From Hyaloperonospora brassicae (taxonomy: Eukaryota; Oomycota; Peronosporomycetes; Peronosporales; Peronosporaceae), in assembly GCA_947650285.1 (NCBI GenBank), contig CANTFL010001181.1:186001-250000 (forward strand): 64,000 nucleotides of DNA. Reading direction: 5' to 3'. Under the pieces are notes generated by a model. It made no database searches. It worked only from the letters and a program-made list of their open reading frames with translations, and had not been told where the DNA came from. The translations under genes were made by a program, and so were the position numbers. Positions 23,601 to 35,600 of the stretch are shown here, in pieces (the stretch's first letter is position 1; each line of letters opens with the position of its first letter).

Positions 23601-25165
23601 TTTACTTTTCGGGTATCGTTCGCTGTACAGAGGCCAAATTGCGACTTCAAGTACAAAAGCATGTCACCGTACAGTCTTTGGTGTTCGCTAATCGCGCTCG
23701 TGAGCCGCGACAGTGCACCAATGGTGGCATCTTGATCACTGGCAGCAGTACAGTCGAAGGACAAATGCCCCAACCGGACACGAACGGTGCACTGATTCGG
23801 CTCATTTACCTGCACTTTGCACTGAAGCTGAGCAGCAGAAAAAGACGGTGAGCTACCATTGCGTCTCTCGACACACAATCAATAAGTTACCTTAAGGCCT
23901 GGCGCCAGTATCAGTTCCTTGTTTATTGCCAGTGAGGACACCGTTCGAACAGCAGCTGTCAGTTCTTCAAGTGATGATACGAGGTCGGCGTTAGGACCTG
24001 TAAGAGCCAAAAGGTATGATTGGCCTTCGTCTGCACGGGAGCTAATCGTCTTGGAAATGCTGCTTTCGTCACGCAATAGCTCCTGGTCGGTCAAAGGAAC
24101 CGTGACTGAGACTGAAGCGCGCTCAGACTTAACGGATCGCCAGGTAACGCCAGTCGGTCCCAGCGTTAGATTCGTAGAAAAGGTGACTCGTTTTTTCGGT
24201 GCACCAACTACCGCTGAACTTGGCCACGACGCCGGCGAGTTTTTCTGACGCAGTATCGACCTGACGACCGAGTCGCTGTTGTCGCGTCCACTTCGGTCTA
24301 CCTGATCTGGACCTGCTTCAATCGCCATGTCTTCCACTGGCTGCTCCCCCATAGTCCCATCGCAACTTTTCCTACCCGTTTCGTCTTGCTCTTTCGTCAT
24401 GTCAGCATACCACATGCGGAACCTGTCTGCAAACTGGAACGCCCGCTCCTTCATTACCGTGTTGCGCATGTCGCCCGTCATCACTTTCACGTACATGAGC
24501 AACTTCTTGGCCGCATGCAGTCGCTGCACTGCGCGTCGGTCTTGCTTGATCAGCTCGTCGTAGCGCGCTGCCAGCTGCCGATGGTGAGTAGCCATGTCGT
24601 CCAGCACACGCACGAGGCGTCCTGGCGTGCGTGCTCGGTGGAGGTACTCCCGTTGCGAGGCCCCCAAGCGGACGAACCGCAGCACGAGCGTCCGCGAGCC
24701 CGACTTGTCGCCCTCCGTCTTCACTGTGGCTTGCGCTCCGATTGCAGCCACGTCCTTGTGAAGCTGCTTGAGGCTCCGCGGGCACACGAGGAGGTCTTCG
24801 GCCGCGAGGCCCACCAGATAGTCGTCCGGCGCTACTGCAGTCGTCCCGTGTCGCATAGTGCCGGCGGCCCTTGCGCCTGTGTGTGGCTCGACAACGTCCA
24901 TCGCGTACTGCGGAGCGCTCACCTGATGCACTTGGAACACGTGCGAGTTCATCGTCGCCGTCACAGAGAGCCCCAAGTCCGTCTTCAAGTGCAACTGCGG
25001 GACGGGGCCACGCGGCAGCGAGTAGCGCACTTCGTACGCGCGTCCGAGCGCCAGCAGCTGCTTGACGGCCAGTGCCACTTCCACGCGCCAGAGGCGGACG
25101 CCCATGTCGAGCGCCAGCGCCTCGTAGCGGCCTCCAGACGCGACCGGGCGGTCCACGTCGTCCAT
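20644..25165 (-). CDS. Large uncharacterised protein with SILK and RVxF PP1-docking motifs
   Basis: Six exons joined in phase 0 give about 1394 aa: 23891-25165, 23558-23827, 22758-23501, 22427-22684, 21435-22334 and 20644-21381. The introns are short (53-92 nt). The start is the ATG at 25165; the frame also opens one codon earlier at a TTG. I do not recognise the family. Residues 303-306 read SILR and 324-329 read KKRVTF, the order and spacing of the SILK and RVxF motifs that bind protein phosphatase 1. A second SILK-like GILR occurs near residue 638. Segments in exons 2, 4, 5 and 6 repeat a beta-beta-beta-alpha pattern ending in an Ala-rich helix, such as [20 protein letters not shown], resembling degenerate dsRNA-binding motifs. 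The C-terminus (MYLIPPG...YWPEKALP) faintly resembles a SPOC domain. A nuclear regulatory role is inference only. Confidence 0.72.
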
Positions 25166-25396
25166 CAAAGAAAGCGCGCGGGTTGTGCTGCCGGTGTGCG
25201 GCTTTTTTTATTTGTGGCAGTAGTGTTGTGGGAGTGGCAAAACCTGTCGCAACTGATAAACTCGTGGAACCAACGACGAAATGGAAACAACGCGAGTCGA
25301 GCGGGTCGCTCGATATCGTGCCAACATATTGCAATGTCGCGCTCGGCGACCGTCAGTTAGTTGTCGCGCGATAAGTTCGCTCTGTTGCGTTCGGTC

Positions 25397-25420
25397 GACT
25401 GACTGACTGACTGACTGACT
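25397..25420. repeat. (GACT)6 microsatellite
   Basis: Six perfect GACT copies. They lie 2 bp beyond the ARL2 stop codon and about 232-255 bp upstream of the ATG of the large minus-strand gene. The same unit recurs at 49994-50037 and 53481-53541. Confidence 0.95.
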
Positions 25421-25422
25421 GC

Positions 25423-26402
25423 TCACTCCATGAGAAAGATGCGACTAGCGACGTCCGCCACGAGCCAATCGATGCCGTCAATGAGTCCTGCGCCAGTGAC
25501 GGCGCTGCAGGAAACGATTCGCCAGTGCCGAGTGGAAAATTGCGCCGACCGCAGCCCCAGTGCATCGACAATCTCGGCAGAAGACAGGGCGCCGGGCAGG
25601 TCTTGCTTGTTGGCGAAGATCAGCAGCGTCGCACCGGCGAGTTTCTACCCGAGCACACGACACAACAGATGGACAGCAAAAACATGTACACATGTGAGCG
25701 TCATGCTGGACACCGACGCGGGACAGAGGAGCAATCGTGTATACACACACGCACACACCTCTTGAGTCAGCAACTGGCCAAGCTCGCGCTTGCAGTCGTC
25801 CAGTCGTCGTCGGTCGGCGCTATCGACGACCCACACGAGGCCATCAGTCTGCTCGTCCACCACATCACACACATCATGAGACCTCCTGCCGTTGCCGTCC
25901 ATCCGACAATGCCAACTGAGCTGGCCAACAACACTTACCTGCTCAAAGTAGTTTCTCCAGTACGACCTGATTGTCTGCTGACCTCCGACGTCCCATACGT
26001 TCAACTTGAAGCTACACAGGACAGCAACGTACACACACACACACACGAGCTATTGCTTCAGTCTCGTCGTCGTCATCACCTGAGCGTGCAGTCCCTCTTG
26101 GCCCTCGTTTGCTCACCTTTTGTACTCGAGCGTCTGAATGTCGAACCCCAAAGTAGGAGAGATCTCAGTGATGTCCTGGCCCATGAACTGCTTTAGTATC
26201 GTCGTCTTGCCAGCGTTGTCGAGGCCGCTGTCAGAGCGAGTAGCACCAGCGGAAAGCACACGTGATGTCAGCCTCAATCGATATCGCGATATACATAGTG
26301 TCAATGGTCGAGTAGTGATTGCACGACTGCAGCGTACAGCATGAGGACGCGGATCTCCTTTTCCTTCTCCTTGACCTTCTTGAGGATACTTAGCAGCCCC
26401 AT
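25423..26402 (-). CDS. ARL2: ADP-ribosylation factor-like GTPase ARL2
   Basis: A small GTPase that works with tubulin cofactors in tubulin folding and with PDE-delta-type carriers of lipidated proteins. Five exons: 26338-26402, 26117-26227, 25939-26011, 25759-25848 and 25423-25644, giving 186 aa (human ARL2 has 184). Landmarks: [18 protein letters not shown] at the N-terminus, including the Gly-2 position used for myristoylation in the Arf family; GLDNAGKTT (P-loop, split by intron 1 just before it); [14 protein letters not shown] (switch I); [19 protein letters not shown] (switch II); [10 protein letters not shown] (NKxD) and [16 protein letters not shown]. The combination ISPTLGF plus IDWL separates ARL2 from classical Arf. 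Introns 2 and 4 contain CA/GT simple repeats. Confidence 0.96.
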
Positions 26403-27491
26403 TGCCGTCTGCCGTGCGCCGTTGTGCAACAATATCACAGTGTGCTGACGCAGACAAAAACACGTATTGAAATATTACGCTCAGCACCAGACAATTATTG
26501 CACCCTCCAGTCGCTGGACGGGGAAGTACCACTAATGGGCGTACGGTCGCAATGAAGACATTTTACGTGTGGATGCACTCAGCACTACAAACTGTACAAA
26601 GTCCAGCAGACACGCGAGTCAGTGTCACCTGCGCTTTACTGCCAGTGTCAATGCGTATTTGGTCGATCGACAGGTGCAGCAAAGACGAAGGAGGGCCGAG
26701 TCAACTCGCAACTCCCACACAGGAGCCAGAAGATAAACGAACTCCAAGTCGTCGTGGATATGCTGTGTACATTCGGAGCTTGACGTGAAGCCACATTCTC
26801 GTCCACGACCTTCTCCGCACTTCTTGTCGTGGCCATCATCAAGTTTGCAAGCTGACTGTGCAAGACGGAAGTGGGTCAATGATGCACTAAAGAAAAGGAC
26901 GCTGCACTTTTGCATTCAATTGCAGGGACGGCAAACCTGGTACACACACTATCGTGGCGCTTTCCTGGAAGTTCGAGCTGTTGCAGGTGCAACGATAGCG
27001 ACTTGGCGCTATGTACGTCCGAGTACGGGAACTTTGCATCTTCATCGAACGTGTACGCAGCGATGCAGCTGACGAGTCCCATCGCTTGTGTACAACCGAT
27101 CCGAGAAGTGCCTTTTGTATACAGTTGTGCGTCGTACGTGCGCACCTCTGGCTCAGCTCATACCCGAGGCGACCGACCACTTTGATTTTCAAGGTAGTTG
27201 TTTTGTGTAAATAACCGCATGCTTGGATTCCTCCTACAAAAGTGAACCTGCCTACACCTGTAGGTCCGCTCCTCAAAAGTAACAGCAAGACATGCACTCT
27301 CCTCCTCAAAGTCCGCGCACAAAAGCTCGAGCTGTAGCACGTATGTGTGTCTGTGACCCACGCAAACGACCTACAAAACGCACGCGCTTGTCCGCAACTC
27401 GGCGCTTCGGATTGGCTAATATCGTCCACGCGAACGCTCCCACCCGTACGCATATGATTGCGCCCTCCGCGGCCCCTCCGCCCACCAGACC
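26403..27491. other. Intergenic, no gene supported
   Basis: The gap between the divergent starts of ARL2 (minus) and CHMP5 (plus), so both promoters must lie here. Minus-strand open frames between 26625 and 27453 (for example one beginning MGLVSCIAAYTFDED near 27085) could be pieces of a small gene, but I found no coherent exon chain and no family match. Confidence 0.45.
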
Positions 27492-28525
27492 ATGCACCGC
27501 CTATTCGGCAAGAAGAAGCTCGAGGCGCCGCCTGTCAACGTCTCTGATGTCGGGAGCAACGTGGACGCCCGCGTCGCTGATCTGGACGTCAAGGTGCGCC
27601 TCTCTTTCTCTGTGTCTGTCTGTCTGTCGCCTCTGTAGACGCTCACTCGATGGCTGTTGCAGCTTGAGGCACTGGACCAGGAGCTCCGCAAGTACCGCGA
27701 GCAGCTGAAAAAGACACGCGGACCCGCCGGGAACGCCGTCAAACAGCGGGCGATCCAAACGCTCAAACGCAAGAAAATGATTGAAGCGCAGCGCGAGAAG
27801 CTCCAGGCGCAGTCGTTTACGATGGAGCAGGTGCGGTGTAGAGGGCACAACGGCTCGAGGAGTGCAGTGCACTTCACAGGATCTGGTGATGATACGGATG
27901 CTGCTGCCGTGTCTCGTTATACAATCTGCAGGCCGTGTTCGCCATTGACTCGTCGCGCGGCGCGGTCTCGACTGTAGCTGCTTTGAAGAGCGCCGCGGTG
28001 CAGCTGAAGGCAGAGACCCAGCAAATTGACATCTCCGAGCTGGAAGTGAGCTACTGGGGCTGGCGTTGGTGATGGAGGATGTCTGGTTGGTCTCAGGGTA
28101 CGCTGTTTTTCCGTGTGGCGTGTCGCAGGACGTGCAAGACGACATGGCCGAGCTGATGGCGGAGGTGGACGAGATTCAGGAGATCATGGGGCGCTCGTAT
28201 GGGTACGCGATCGAAGTGGCGCGCGACGACACGTCTGCAACTAAGTGTCGGGTACGGCTTTGTTGTCTGCGCTTGTTTTTCTTTCCTCTGCGTTCTTAGC
28301 ATCGGCGATGACATTGACGAAGACGAATTGGAAGCGGAGCTGGAAGGTCTGGAGGAAGACTGGGTCGAGGAAGCAGCTCGCAGTGAAGAAGCGGAGCAGA
28401 GACCGTCGTATTTGGCACCAGCACAGAACCACGAGCTTCCTGCTGTGCCGTCTGGAAAGTTGGGCTCGTCGTCTGAGCGCGTTACGGACGAGTTTGGACT
28501 GCCCGTGGCATCGTTCTCGACATAG
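27492..28525 (+). CDS. CHMP5: ESCRT-III subunit CHMP5/Vps60
   Basis: An Snf7-family ESCRT-III protein that recruits and stimulates VPS4 through Vta1/LIP5 during multivesicular body formation. Five exons: 27492-27593, 27663-27830, 27932-28045, 28129-28202 and 28300-28525, giving 227 aa (human CHMP5 has 219). Landmarks: MHRLFGKKK at the N-terminus (CHMP5 begins MNRLFGK), a basic coiled-coil half with AVKQRAIQTLKRKKM, QSFTMEQ at the end of exon 2, DVQDDMAELMAEVDEIQE and RSYG, then the acidic DDIDEDELEAELEGLEED. The C-terminus DEFGLP matches the CHMP5 end. VPS4, its downstream ATPase, lies about 23 kb away in the same window. Confidence 0.96.
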
Positions 28526-29823
28526 TGCACCACTCTCTCGCTGTATGCTGGAGGCGACGCGAGCCATGTATGATACAAACACACAGCAGGCCATGCGATG
28601 ACCTGAGTGCCAGCGTCCACATGCTGCACGAGAAAGTAACGTGAAAAGTCCAGCAGGTACACCTGTTGTCCGTGAGCTCGTTGCATCCCGTCTCATCCTC
28701 TCTCGATGTTCCAGCTCCCACATTCCGAGGCGCATACGACACACTCTCTCTCCTGTTGTTCAGTTTAGTTGGACAATCCTATCGGCATGGCTCGCAGTTG
28801 TATACTCGGCTTCCAAGCACCCAACAGGGTCGAAGATGTGCAGGGCATTCCTGCGGGTAGACCCTCACACCTTCACTCGGCTTCGCTGCACTGAGACCGG
28901 TACAAGGACAATCGATACCCGTCAATTTGAGACGGCCAAAGCTGCTGCTGCTGCTGCTGTTTCCTCAACGAGGTCCTGCCATGAGGCGTATGTCTGTCCG
29001 GACAATGAAGAAGAGCATAAACGGTGTAACTCGCACTGTTTGGCTCACTTGCGCATCTGCGTCAAGTCCACAATTGTGTTGTAGCCGTAGCCGTTTGTCC
29101 ACAACCCGAACGAGTTATATACCCAAACAACGTCCGACTGGAGGAGGCGTACGCCACCGTTTGTATCGAGACAACAAAGTCCGCAGGTCAGCAACGGGAA
29201 CGCTGAACCCATCCACCGACTCACGGGAAGTGAAGCTTAACAGAACACCCTCGCTCGAGTTAAGCTGCTTGTGATGGATAGGGTAGTCAGGCGTCTTAAG
29301 CTGTCACGGAATGCATCCGATCGCATAAACGATAATCGATGCATTGGAAGGAGCGGTAAGCCGTATGATGCGGTGCTTATGAAGTAGAGGCATGGGGTGG
29401 ATGAGGGTTTGCAAAGTATACACAGGAGATACCTATACACAGGAGATAGCTGGCCGAGGGGAAGCTGAGCGAGGAGAACGGCTACGTACTTGAGACAGCT
29501 ACCTACCTGAAAGTGTCTGCAATCAAGCACGGCGCGTCATCGATCCGCACGCGGATGCGCTCAGACAGCCAATCAGCGGTGGCGCTGCGCCACGACATTG
29601 GCATTATGCAACCGATTCCAAGAGGTTATGCAGTTCAAGAGCACCCGCGCCCTCTATCGTCGAGTGCCCCGAGCGATCCCGTGTCGCAGCCAGATGAGGT
29701 TTTATCCCACACCCATCGTCTCCCACACTGAGGTTTTATCCCATCAAGCGTTTCGCCGCTTGGTTGGCTGTGCGGCCCGTCCGGCAGATGCCAAAAGATC
29801 GACTCGCCCACAGTCGCAGTCAC
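28526..29823. other. Intergenic, no gene seen
   Basis: About 1.3 kb between CHMP5 and the ABCF gene. It contains a short CTG run near 28945 and small direct repeats (CACAGGAGATA twice near 29420-29445; a TTTTATCCCA block twice near 29700-29745). No coding content is supported. Confidence 0.5.
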
Positions 29824-29909
29824 AGGTGCGCTCTCCGTAGCAGGTGCGCTCTCCATAGCCGATAGCCGATAGCCAATAGCCCATCGCCAACAGCCGATAG
29901 CCGATAGCT
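29824..29909. repeat. Tandem repeats just upstream of ABCF start
   Basis: An 18-bp unit (AGGTGCGCTCTCCGTAGC) is repeated at 29824-29841 and 29842-29859. It is followed by a 7-bp unit (TAGCCGA) in about seven imperfect copies, 29856-29909. The array ends 6 bp before the ATG at 29916, so it probably lies in the 5' untranslated region or core promoter. Confidence 0.85.
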
Positions 29910-29915
29910 GTCGAC

Positions 29916-31757
29916 ATGGCCCGCGAGAAGAAGGAGCCGCGCGTCAAGAAGGAGCGACAGGGCAAGAAAGAGACGCGCAAGAAGGCCGCCGAGGAGAAGA
30001 AAATGGCCGACAAGGCCGAAGCGCTGGGCAACATGTCGCACGCTGACCGGCTCGCCGAAGAGGGAATCATTGCCACGTGCTCGCACAACGTGCGCTCCGT
30101 GCACAAGAACTTTAAGGACATTAACGTGCTGAACTTTAGCATCACGTACTTTGGCAAAGTGCTGATGGAGGAGTGCGACATTTCGCTCAACTACGGCCGT
30201 CGCTACGGCCTCATTGGGCGCAACGGGTCGGGCAAGTCCACGTTCATGAACGTCTTGGGGGCCCGCGGCATTCCCATCCCCGAGAGCATTGACATTTACC
30301 ACCTCAAGCACGAGATCGAGGCCAGCGACATGACGGCCCTCGAAGCTGTGCTGTCCGTGGACGAAGAGCGCAGTAAGCTGCAGGCCGAAGCTGACGCGCT
30401 CTCGGAGCAAATGACCGACGAGTCGATTGCCGAAGAAGACAGTGAAGCCATCTCGGACCGGCTCACGGACTTGTACGAGCGGCTGGACGACATGGACGCG
30501 GCGACAGCTGAAGTCCGCGCTCGTCAGATCCTGTCGGGTCTGACGTTCTCGGACGCCATGATGGACAAAAAGACGCGCGAGTTTTCGGGGGGATGGCGGA
30601 TGCGCATTGCGCTGGCCCGTGCTCTGTTTATCCAGCCGACGCTCCTGCTACTGGATGAACCGACGAACCACTTGGACATGGAAGCCGTTGTGTGGCTGGA
30701 AGACTACCTGTCCAAGTGGAAGAAGATCCTGCTGATGATTTCGCACTCGCAGGAGTTTATGAACGAGGTGTGCACGAACATTATCGACCTCACGAACAAG
30801 AAACTCGAGTACTATGCTGGCAACTACGACACGTACATCCGAACGAAGGCCGAAAAGGAGGAGAACCAGATGAAGCGCTACAACTGGGAGCAGGACCAGA
30901 TCAAGCACATGAAGGAGTACATTGCCAAGTTCGGCCACGGGTCTGCGAAACTCGCTCGTCAAGCTCAGAGTAAAGAGAAGACGCTTGCCAAGATGGTGCG
31001 CGATGGTCTGACAGAAAAGGTCGATCACGAGTCCATTGGTGACTTCAAGTTTCCAAACCCAGAGCCGTTGCCGCCGCCAGTGCTCATGTTCCAGAACGTG
31101 TCGTTCGGGTACCCGAACACACCGCTGCTGTACTCTGGCGTCGAGATGGGACTGGATCTGGACTCGCGCGTCGCCCTTGTCGGTGCGAACGGTACGGGCA
31201 AGACCACGTTGCTGAAGCTGATTACGGGCGACCTGGTCCCTGTTGCAGGTAATGTTCGGCCACACAGCAAGTTGCGTATCGCGCGCTTCAGTCAGCACTT
31301 TGTCGACGTGCTCGACCTGACCCAGTCACCGCTCGAGTACTTCCGCTCACTTTTCCAGACCAAGTCGATCGAAGAGGTGCGGAGCTACCTGGGCCGCTAC
31401 GGCATCACTGGTGATGTGCAGACGCAGATCATGGGCCAGCTGTCTGATGGCCAGAAGAGTCGCGTTGTGTTTGCGTACATGGCCCAGCAGAATGCCCACA
31501 TGTTGCTGCTCGATGAGCCCACGAACCACTTGGACATGGAGTCCATTGACGCGTTGGCCCGTGCGATCAACAACTTTGGCGGTGGCATGCTGCTCGTGAG
31601 TCACGACATGCGTTTGATTTCGCAGGTCGCCAAGGAGATTTGGCTCGTGGAAAACCAGTCCATCAAGGTGTACCAGGGCGAGATTTCGGACTTCAAGATG
31701 CGCGTGCGCAAGCAGCTCAAGCTGGCCGACAAGCCCGTGACACCTGCTGAAGACTAA
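29916..31757 (+). CDS. ABCF2: ABC-F ATPase, ABCF2/ARB1-like
   Basis: A soluble twin-ATPase ABC-F protein without membrane segments. ARB1/ABCF2 acts in ribosome biogenesis, shuttling between nucleus and cytoplasm. The single exon encodes 613 aa (human ABCF2 has 623, yeast Arb1 610). A Lys-rich N-terminus (residues 1-35) is followed by two nucleotide-binding domains. NBD1 has GRNGSGKST (101-109), the signature FSGGW (223-227) and LLLLDEPTNHLD (243-254). NBD2 has GANGTGKTT (423-431), LSDGQ (509-513) and LLLDEPTNHLD (530-540). The linker carries ENQMKRYNWEQDQIKHMK and FGHGSAKLARQAQSKEKTL, both diagnostic for ABCF2 rather than GCN20 or ABCF1. All catalytic residues are present. Confidence 0.97.
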   Translation: MAREKKEPRVKKERQGKKETRKKAAEEKKMADKAEALGNMSHADRLAEEGIIATCSHNVRSVHKNFKDINVLNFSITYFGKVLMEECDISLNYGRRYGLIGRNGSGKSTFMNVLGARGIPIPESIDIYHLKHEIEASDMTALEAVLSVDEERSKLQAEADALSEQMTDESIAEEDSEAISDRLTDLYERLDDMDAATAEVRARQILSGLTFSDAMMDKKTREFSGGWRMRIALARALFIQPTLLLLDEPTNHLDMEAVVWLEDYLSKWKKILLMISHSQEFMNEVCTNIIDLTNKKLEYYAGNYDTYIRTKAEKEENQMKRYNWEQDQIKHMKEYIAKFGHGSAKLARQAQSKEKTLAKMVRDGLTEKVDHESIGDFKFPNPEPLPPPVLMFQNVSFGYPNTPLLYSGVEMGLDLDSRVALVGANGTGKTTLLKLITGDLVPVAGNVRPHSKLRIARFSQHFVDVLDLTQSPLEYFRSLFQTKSIEEVRSYLGRYGITGDVQTQIMGQLSDGQKSRVVFAYMAQQNAHMLLLDEPTNHLDMESIDALARAINNFGGGMLLVSHDMRLISQVAKEIWLVENQSIKVYQGEISDFKMRVRKQLKLADKPVTPAED

Positions 31758-32644
31758 GTCCGTTGACAGCCTGATTGTCATAGATGCTTGCTGTACGTGG
31801 TAGAACTGCTGTGGCGAACGTCGATCCCAGTGCGCTGCTTGCGTGTTCGTATTTGCTCACCTCGCCGATGGATTGATAAGACATAATTGGAAATCTCCCG
31901 TTGATGAACTCTTTTGCCCGGCACGGCATCGGTCGATCTCTTTCGGGTGCTGTGTCCTCATGCTCGAGTGTGCATCTCTCTGACAGACCCGGACCGGTCC
32001 TCATGAGGTTACCACCGCTCTTGTGTTGAGGTATGCCTCGCCACGCACATGACGCTCGTATGTTTGGCAGACTCAATCGACAGACTCCGCAATCACACCA
32101 TACTTGTGTACCGCTTTCGTGCGGCGCTGTTGACTCCTGCTTGTGCTTCGCGCTCGACTGAAAAGGCGTGAGAGCTGCTCACCTCCAGAGATGCAGCCGC
32201 AATTGAGCACCTTCACGTTGAAGGAACGCCATTGTCCATGATGTATCAATGTCGACAACCTGGTGATCCGCTCCTGTCATGTCAAACGATACGATTCATC
32301 TACGTGAGTTGCGCTTTGTACTAGATAGCATACTCATTGCGACATTACGTGCGAAAAGACAACCAATCTGAGAGACTGCCCTCATAGCGATGGAGGACAC
32401 AGGTGCTGTGGGGTCGAAGCCATCGCATGCCTACGTAGCACTCGTCGAGACGCGTCCACAAACTGGACTGGCACGGCCAGCTCTCGAACAATAGGAAAGT
32501 GAAAGTGGAGCGTAAAGTACACAACAGCCACGAGTGAATGCCATGAATTGACATCTTAATCTGAACATCTCACAAGCGTCCATCTTCCATCTCACCACTA
32601 CTCAAATTGACATTCTCCGACCCTTTCCATCGTAGTCAAAGAGC
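31758..32644. other. Intergenic between convergent genes
   Basis: The 3' sides of ABCF2 (plus) and CAND1 (minus) face each other across about 890 bp. No coding or repeat feature is supported. Confidence 0.5.
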
Positions 32645-35600
32645 TTAGTTATTCGTGCGCTCATTGCGGATGGTCTCCAACAAGACGCCGAGCATCTTGT
32701 TCTTTTTCGCATTGTCCATCACGGCGTTTAGTCTTGGATGGGCGTCAGCGTCAAGAACAGCGCTGATTGTGTCGAGCGCACGCAGCGCACTGCGTATGAG
32801 GTCTTTCACACGCTCGACCTCGGGACCAACCTGGTCTTCCTTCACCTTCTTGTTGATCGTCTTCTCCAGCAGTTCCAGTAACGAATCCAGTGCGCCCACA
32901 ATACTACCAGGCTGAACATAGCAGATCTTGATCAAGATCTGGTGACTGAGCATCTGGATATCGTCCTGGTCTCCAAGACCTCGCTTCAGTTGGTCGAGAA
33001 ACAGATTGATGTCGATTTCCTGCGGCAGCACCTGGATCAAAGTGTCGACAAACGAATATGCAGCTTTACGAAGAGGGAGACCGTCATCCACTTTGTGCTT
33101 GAACGGACCAAGATCGACCACTCGCTCGAGCTTGATTTCAGTCGTTTTCAAGAGCACAGGAAATATCCTGTCGCGAACGTAAGGCACCAGGTGGTGAGCA
33201 TGGTGGTGAGCCGCAGTGTTGAATACTAGCAGTGCAGCACGGCGTACGTGCAAGTCTTCATCTTCAAGCGCAGCCAGAAAAGGGTCAATGTGAGCAAAGA
33301 TCGCATCAATTGACGTTTCCTCGACCGTTGTTGTCATCGCATACTTGAGACTTGTTGCAGCGGTCCAGCGTGACCATACGTCTGACGACCCGCAGAGTTC
33401 GGTCACAACCGGCATCAGATTGGCACTGTTCGTTGCAGCAAGCTTTCCCATACACTCGCCAACCATGTTTCGCACCCCCTCCTCCTGACGAGCACTCATT
33501 TTCCGAAGAACCAGAAGTACACGATCCACGTACGTTGCAAAACCATGGTGCGGCTTTGCTGCATGATCTGAAATGACTTCGCGCAATGACGTCAGCAGCA
33601 AGTAAGAGTTGTCCCCATGCTCCAACTTCTCCATGACAATGTCGAGGTACTCTTCCATATTGCCAACGCAAATGCTGCCAAGTGAGTACGCAGCTGCAGC
33701 CTTCACTTCTTCACCTGCATCGTTGAAGGACTCTAGAATGATCTCTTTGACGTCCGTGTAGCCAGCGAGTGTGATATTCCGGCCAAACTCTCCCAAGCAG
33801 TAGAGCGCCAAAACTTTTCTTTTCTCGGACCCCTTTTGTGTAATGTCGCCAACAAACTTTGCAAAAGCCAGCTTGCGGTTTTCTTCCGTTGTAGCCACAC
33901 ACGAGCAAGCAACACACTTCGCGATGTTCAGCACCGAGTGCTTCGACTCTTCAGGAGAAACAGCCACGAGTGCCTTGAACAGCTCGGTGAAACTGCTACC
34001 TGGCAAGTCCAGTTGTGTCAGTTGCGCAAAAAAAGACTCCAGAGCTTCTAAAGTGGGACCTTGAAGCATAGCACTGTGGCATAGCTCCAGAGCTTTCACT
34101 TGGGCGTTGTGCAACAAAGCTTCTGTCGACGCAACGCGGGGGCATACGCGCAGAGAGTTTGATATCAACGTGATGCTCATGCGGCACAGCTGGAGATCCA
34201 CATCAACGAGAAGGAGCGAGGCTTCGAGCACCACTTCATAGTGAAGTGCATCAGACATTTGCGCACCCTTGTAAACGACCAGATCGTTGAGGGCGGCTAA
34301 CGTTGCTTGTTTCAGCGTGCGGGACTGCTGACGAAGCAGCTGAGCCAGGGTATGCGTGCACTCTTCAAGAATTGGAGACATGTCCAAGTCGAGCTTCGAG
34401 CGAGCAATGGTTCCGATTGCCTTGATGCTATGGACGCGCGTTATTTCGTTGTTCAAACGCTCCATTAGCAGAGGGAAAACTTTTCCCACTCGCTCACCAA
34501 GCTCGTCGCCTACAATCACAACATTCGTTAATTCACCATATCAACAGCACTGCCATATCGATTGACGTATTACACGCACCCAAAATAGCAACGATTTCTC
34601 CAACACTGCTGATTGCGGCCTCCTTGATTTCTTGGTCAATATCATGAACCTTCAAATGAAGCAATACCGCGTCATAGAACGGCACGGCATACGGTTTGTA
34701 CATCGAGTCTTCGCTGTCCGAGCGGATGATGTGAACGAGGGATTCGATCAATCCAAGCGCTTTCGCCACTGTTTTGTACCAATCTCCCTTGGCACACTGC
34801 ACTGCAACTTCGGCGACCGAATCAATGTGTAGTCGGAATGGCTCCATAGTGTGTGTGTCCACGAGCAGGCGAAGAAACGTCAGAGCGTCCAGCTTCAAGT
34901 CTGAGTGTTTGTCCTCCACTGCACTGAGGGTGTTCGGCATCAGAAGACCGATGTAGTCGCCCAATTTCCCGTACTCTAGCATCGCAAGCTCGCTCAATAG
35001 CGCAAGTACTGCACAGCGTGACAGAACTGAAGCTTTGGGTCCGAATTGCTTGTTTGCACCAACAACGACCGCATTCAGGCACTGTTTCAACTGGTTAATG
35101 CACGCATTTGACGTAGATGAGTAGTGAGGAGATCCCGCCCCACTCGAGCTCGGAAGGGTCTTCCGAGTAGCGCGCAGAAGGTCCGCAAACACTGCAAAAA
35201 CGTCAATCCGGACGTTCTCTTCTCGCTCTTTGAAGCGCGAGATCAAAGGCTGAGCACACCGAATGTACAGGTGCTCCAGGAGTTCTGGTCGCGTCGTAAT
35301 GATTGCAGTCAGCACGCGAAGACTGGCCCGACGGACCTTCCAACTCGTGTCGTCGTCATCGCTGTAGTCATCTTCTTCGTCGCTATATTGCTCCTCTTCG
35401 TCTACCATCTCTTCGTCTTCGTCAGCAGAGTCCGCGTAATTGTAATTCGGATCGTACGAGATAAATTGCATCGCGAGCTTCAGTATGGTCTCGACATGAG
35501 GCGTAATCTCATTGTGACATCGACTCAAGAACGCTTCAAACGCTTGAAAACAGTTGCCACGAAGATCATCCGAGTCTTCGTGCTGCAGCGACTCGTCGGC

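Noticed and set aside
24386..25360. 324-codon plus-strand open frame
   Set aside because: It lies antisense to exon 1 of the large minus-strand gene; the GC-rich codons of that exon keep the opposite strand open. It has no motifs.
26876..27145. Minus-strand frame beginning MGLVSCIAAYTFDED, with neighbouring frames down to 26625
   Set aside because: It could be part of a small spliced gene, but I could not find splice joins giving a recognisable protein.
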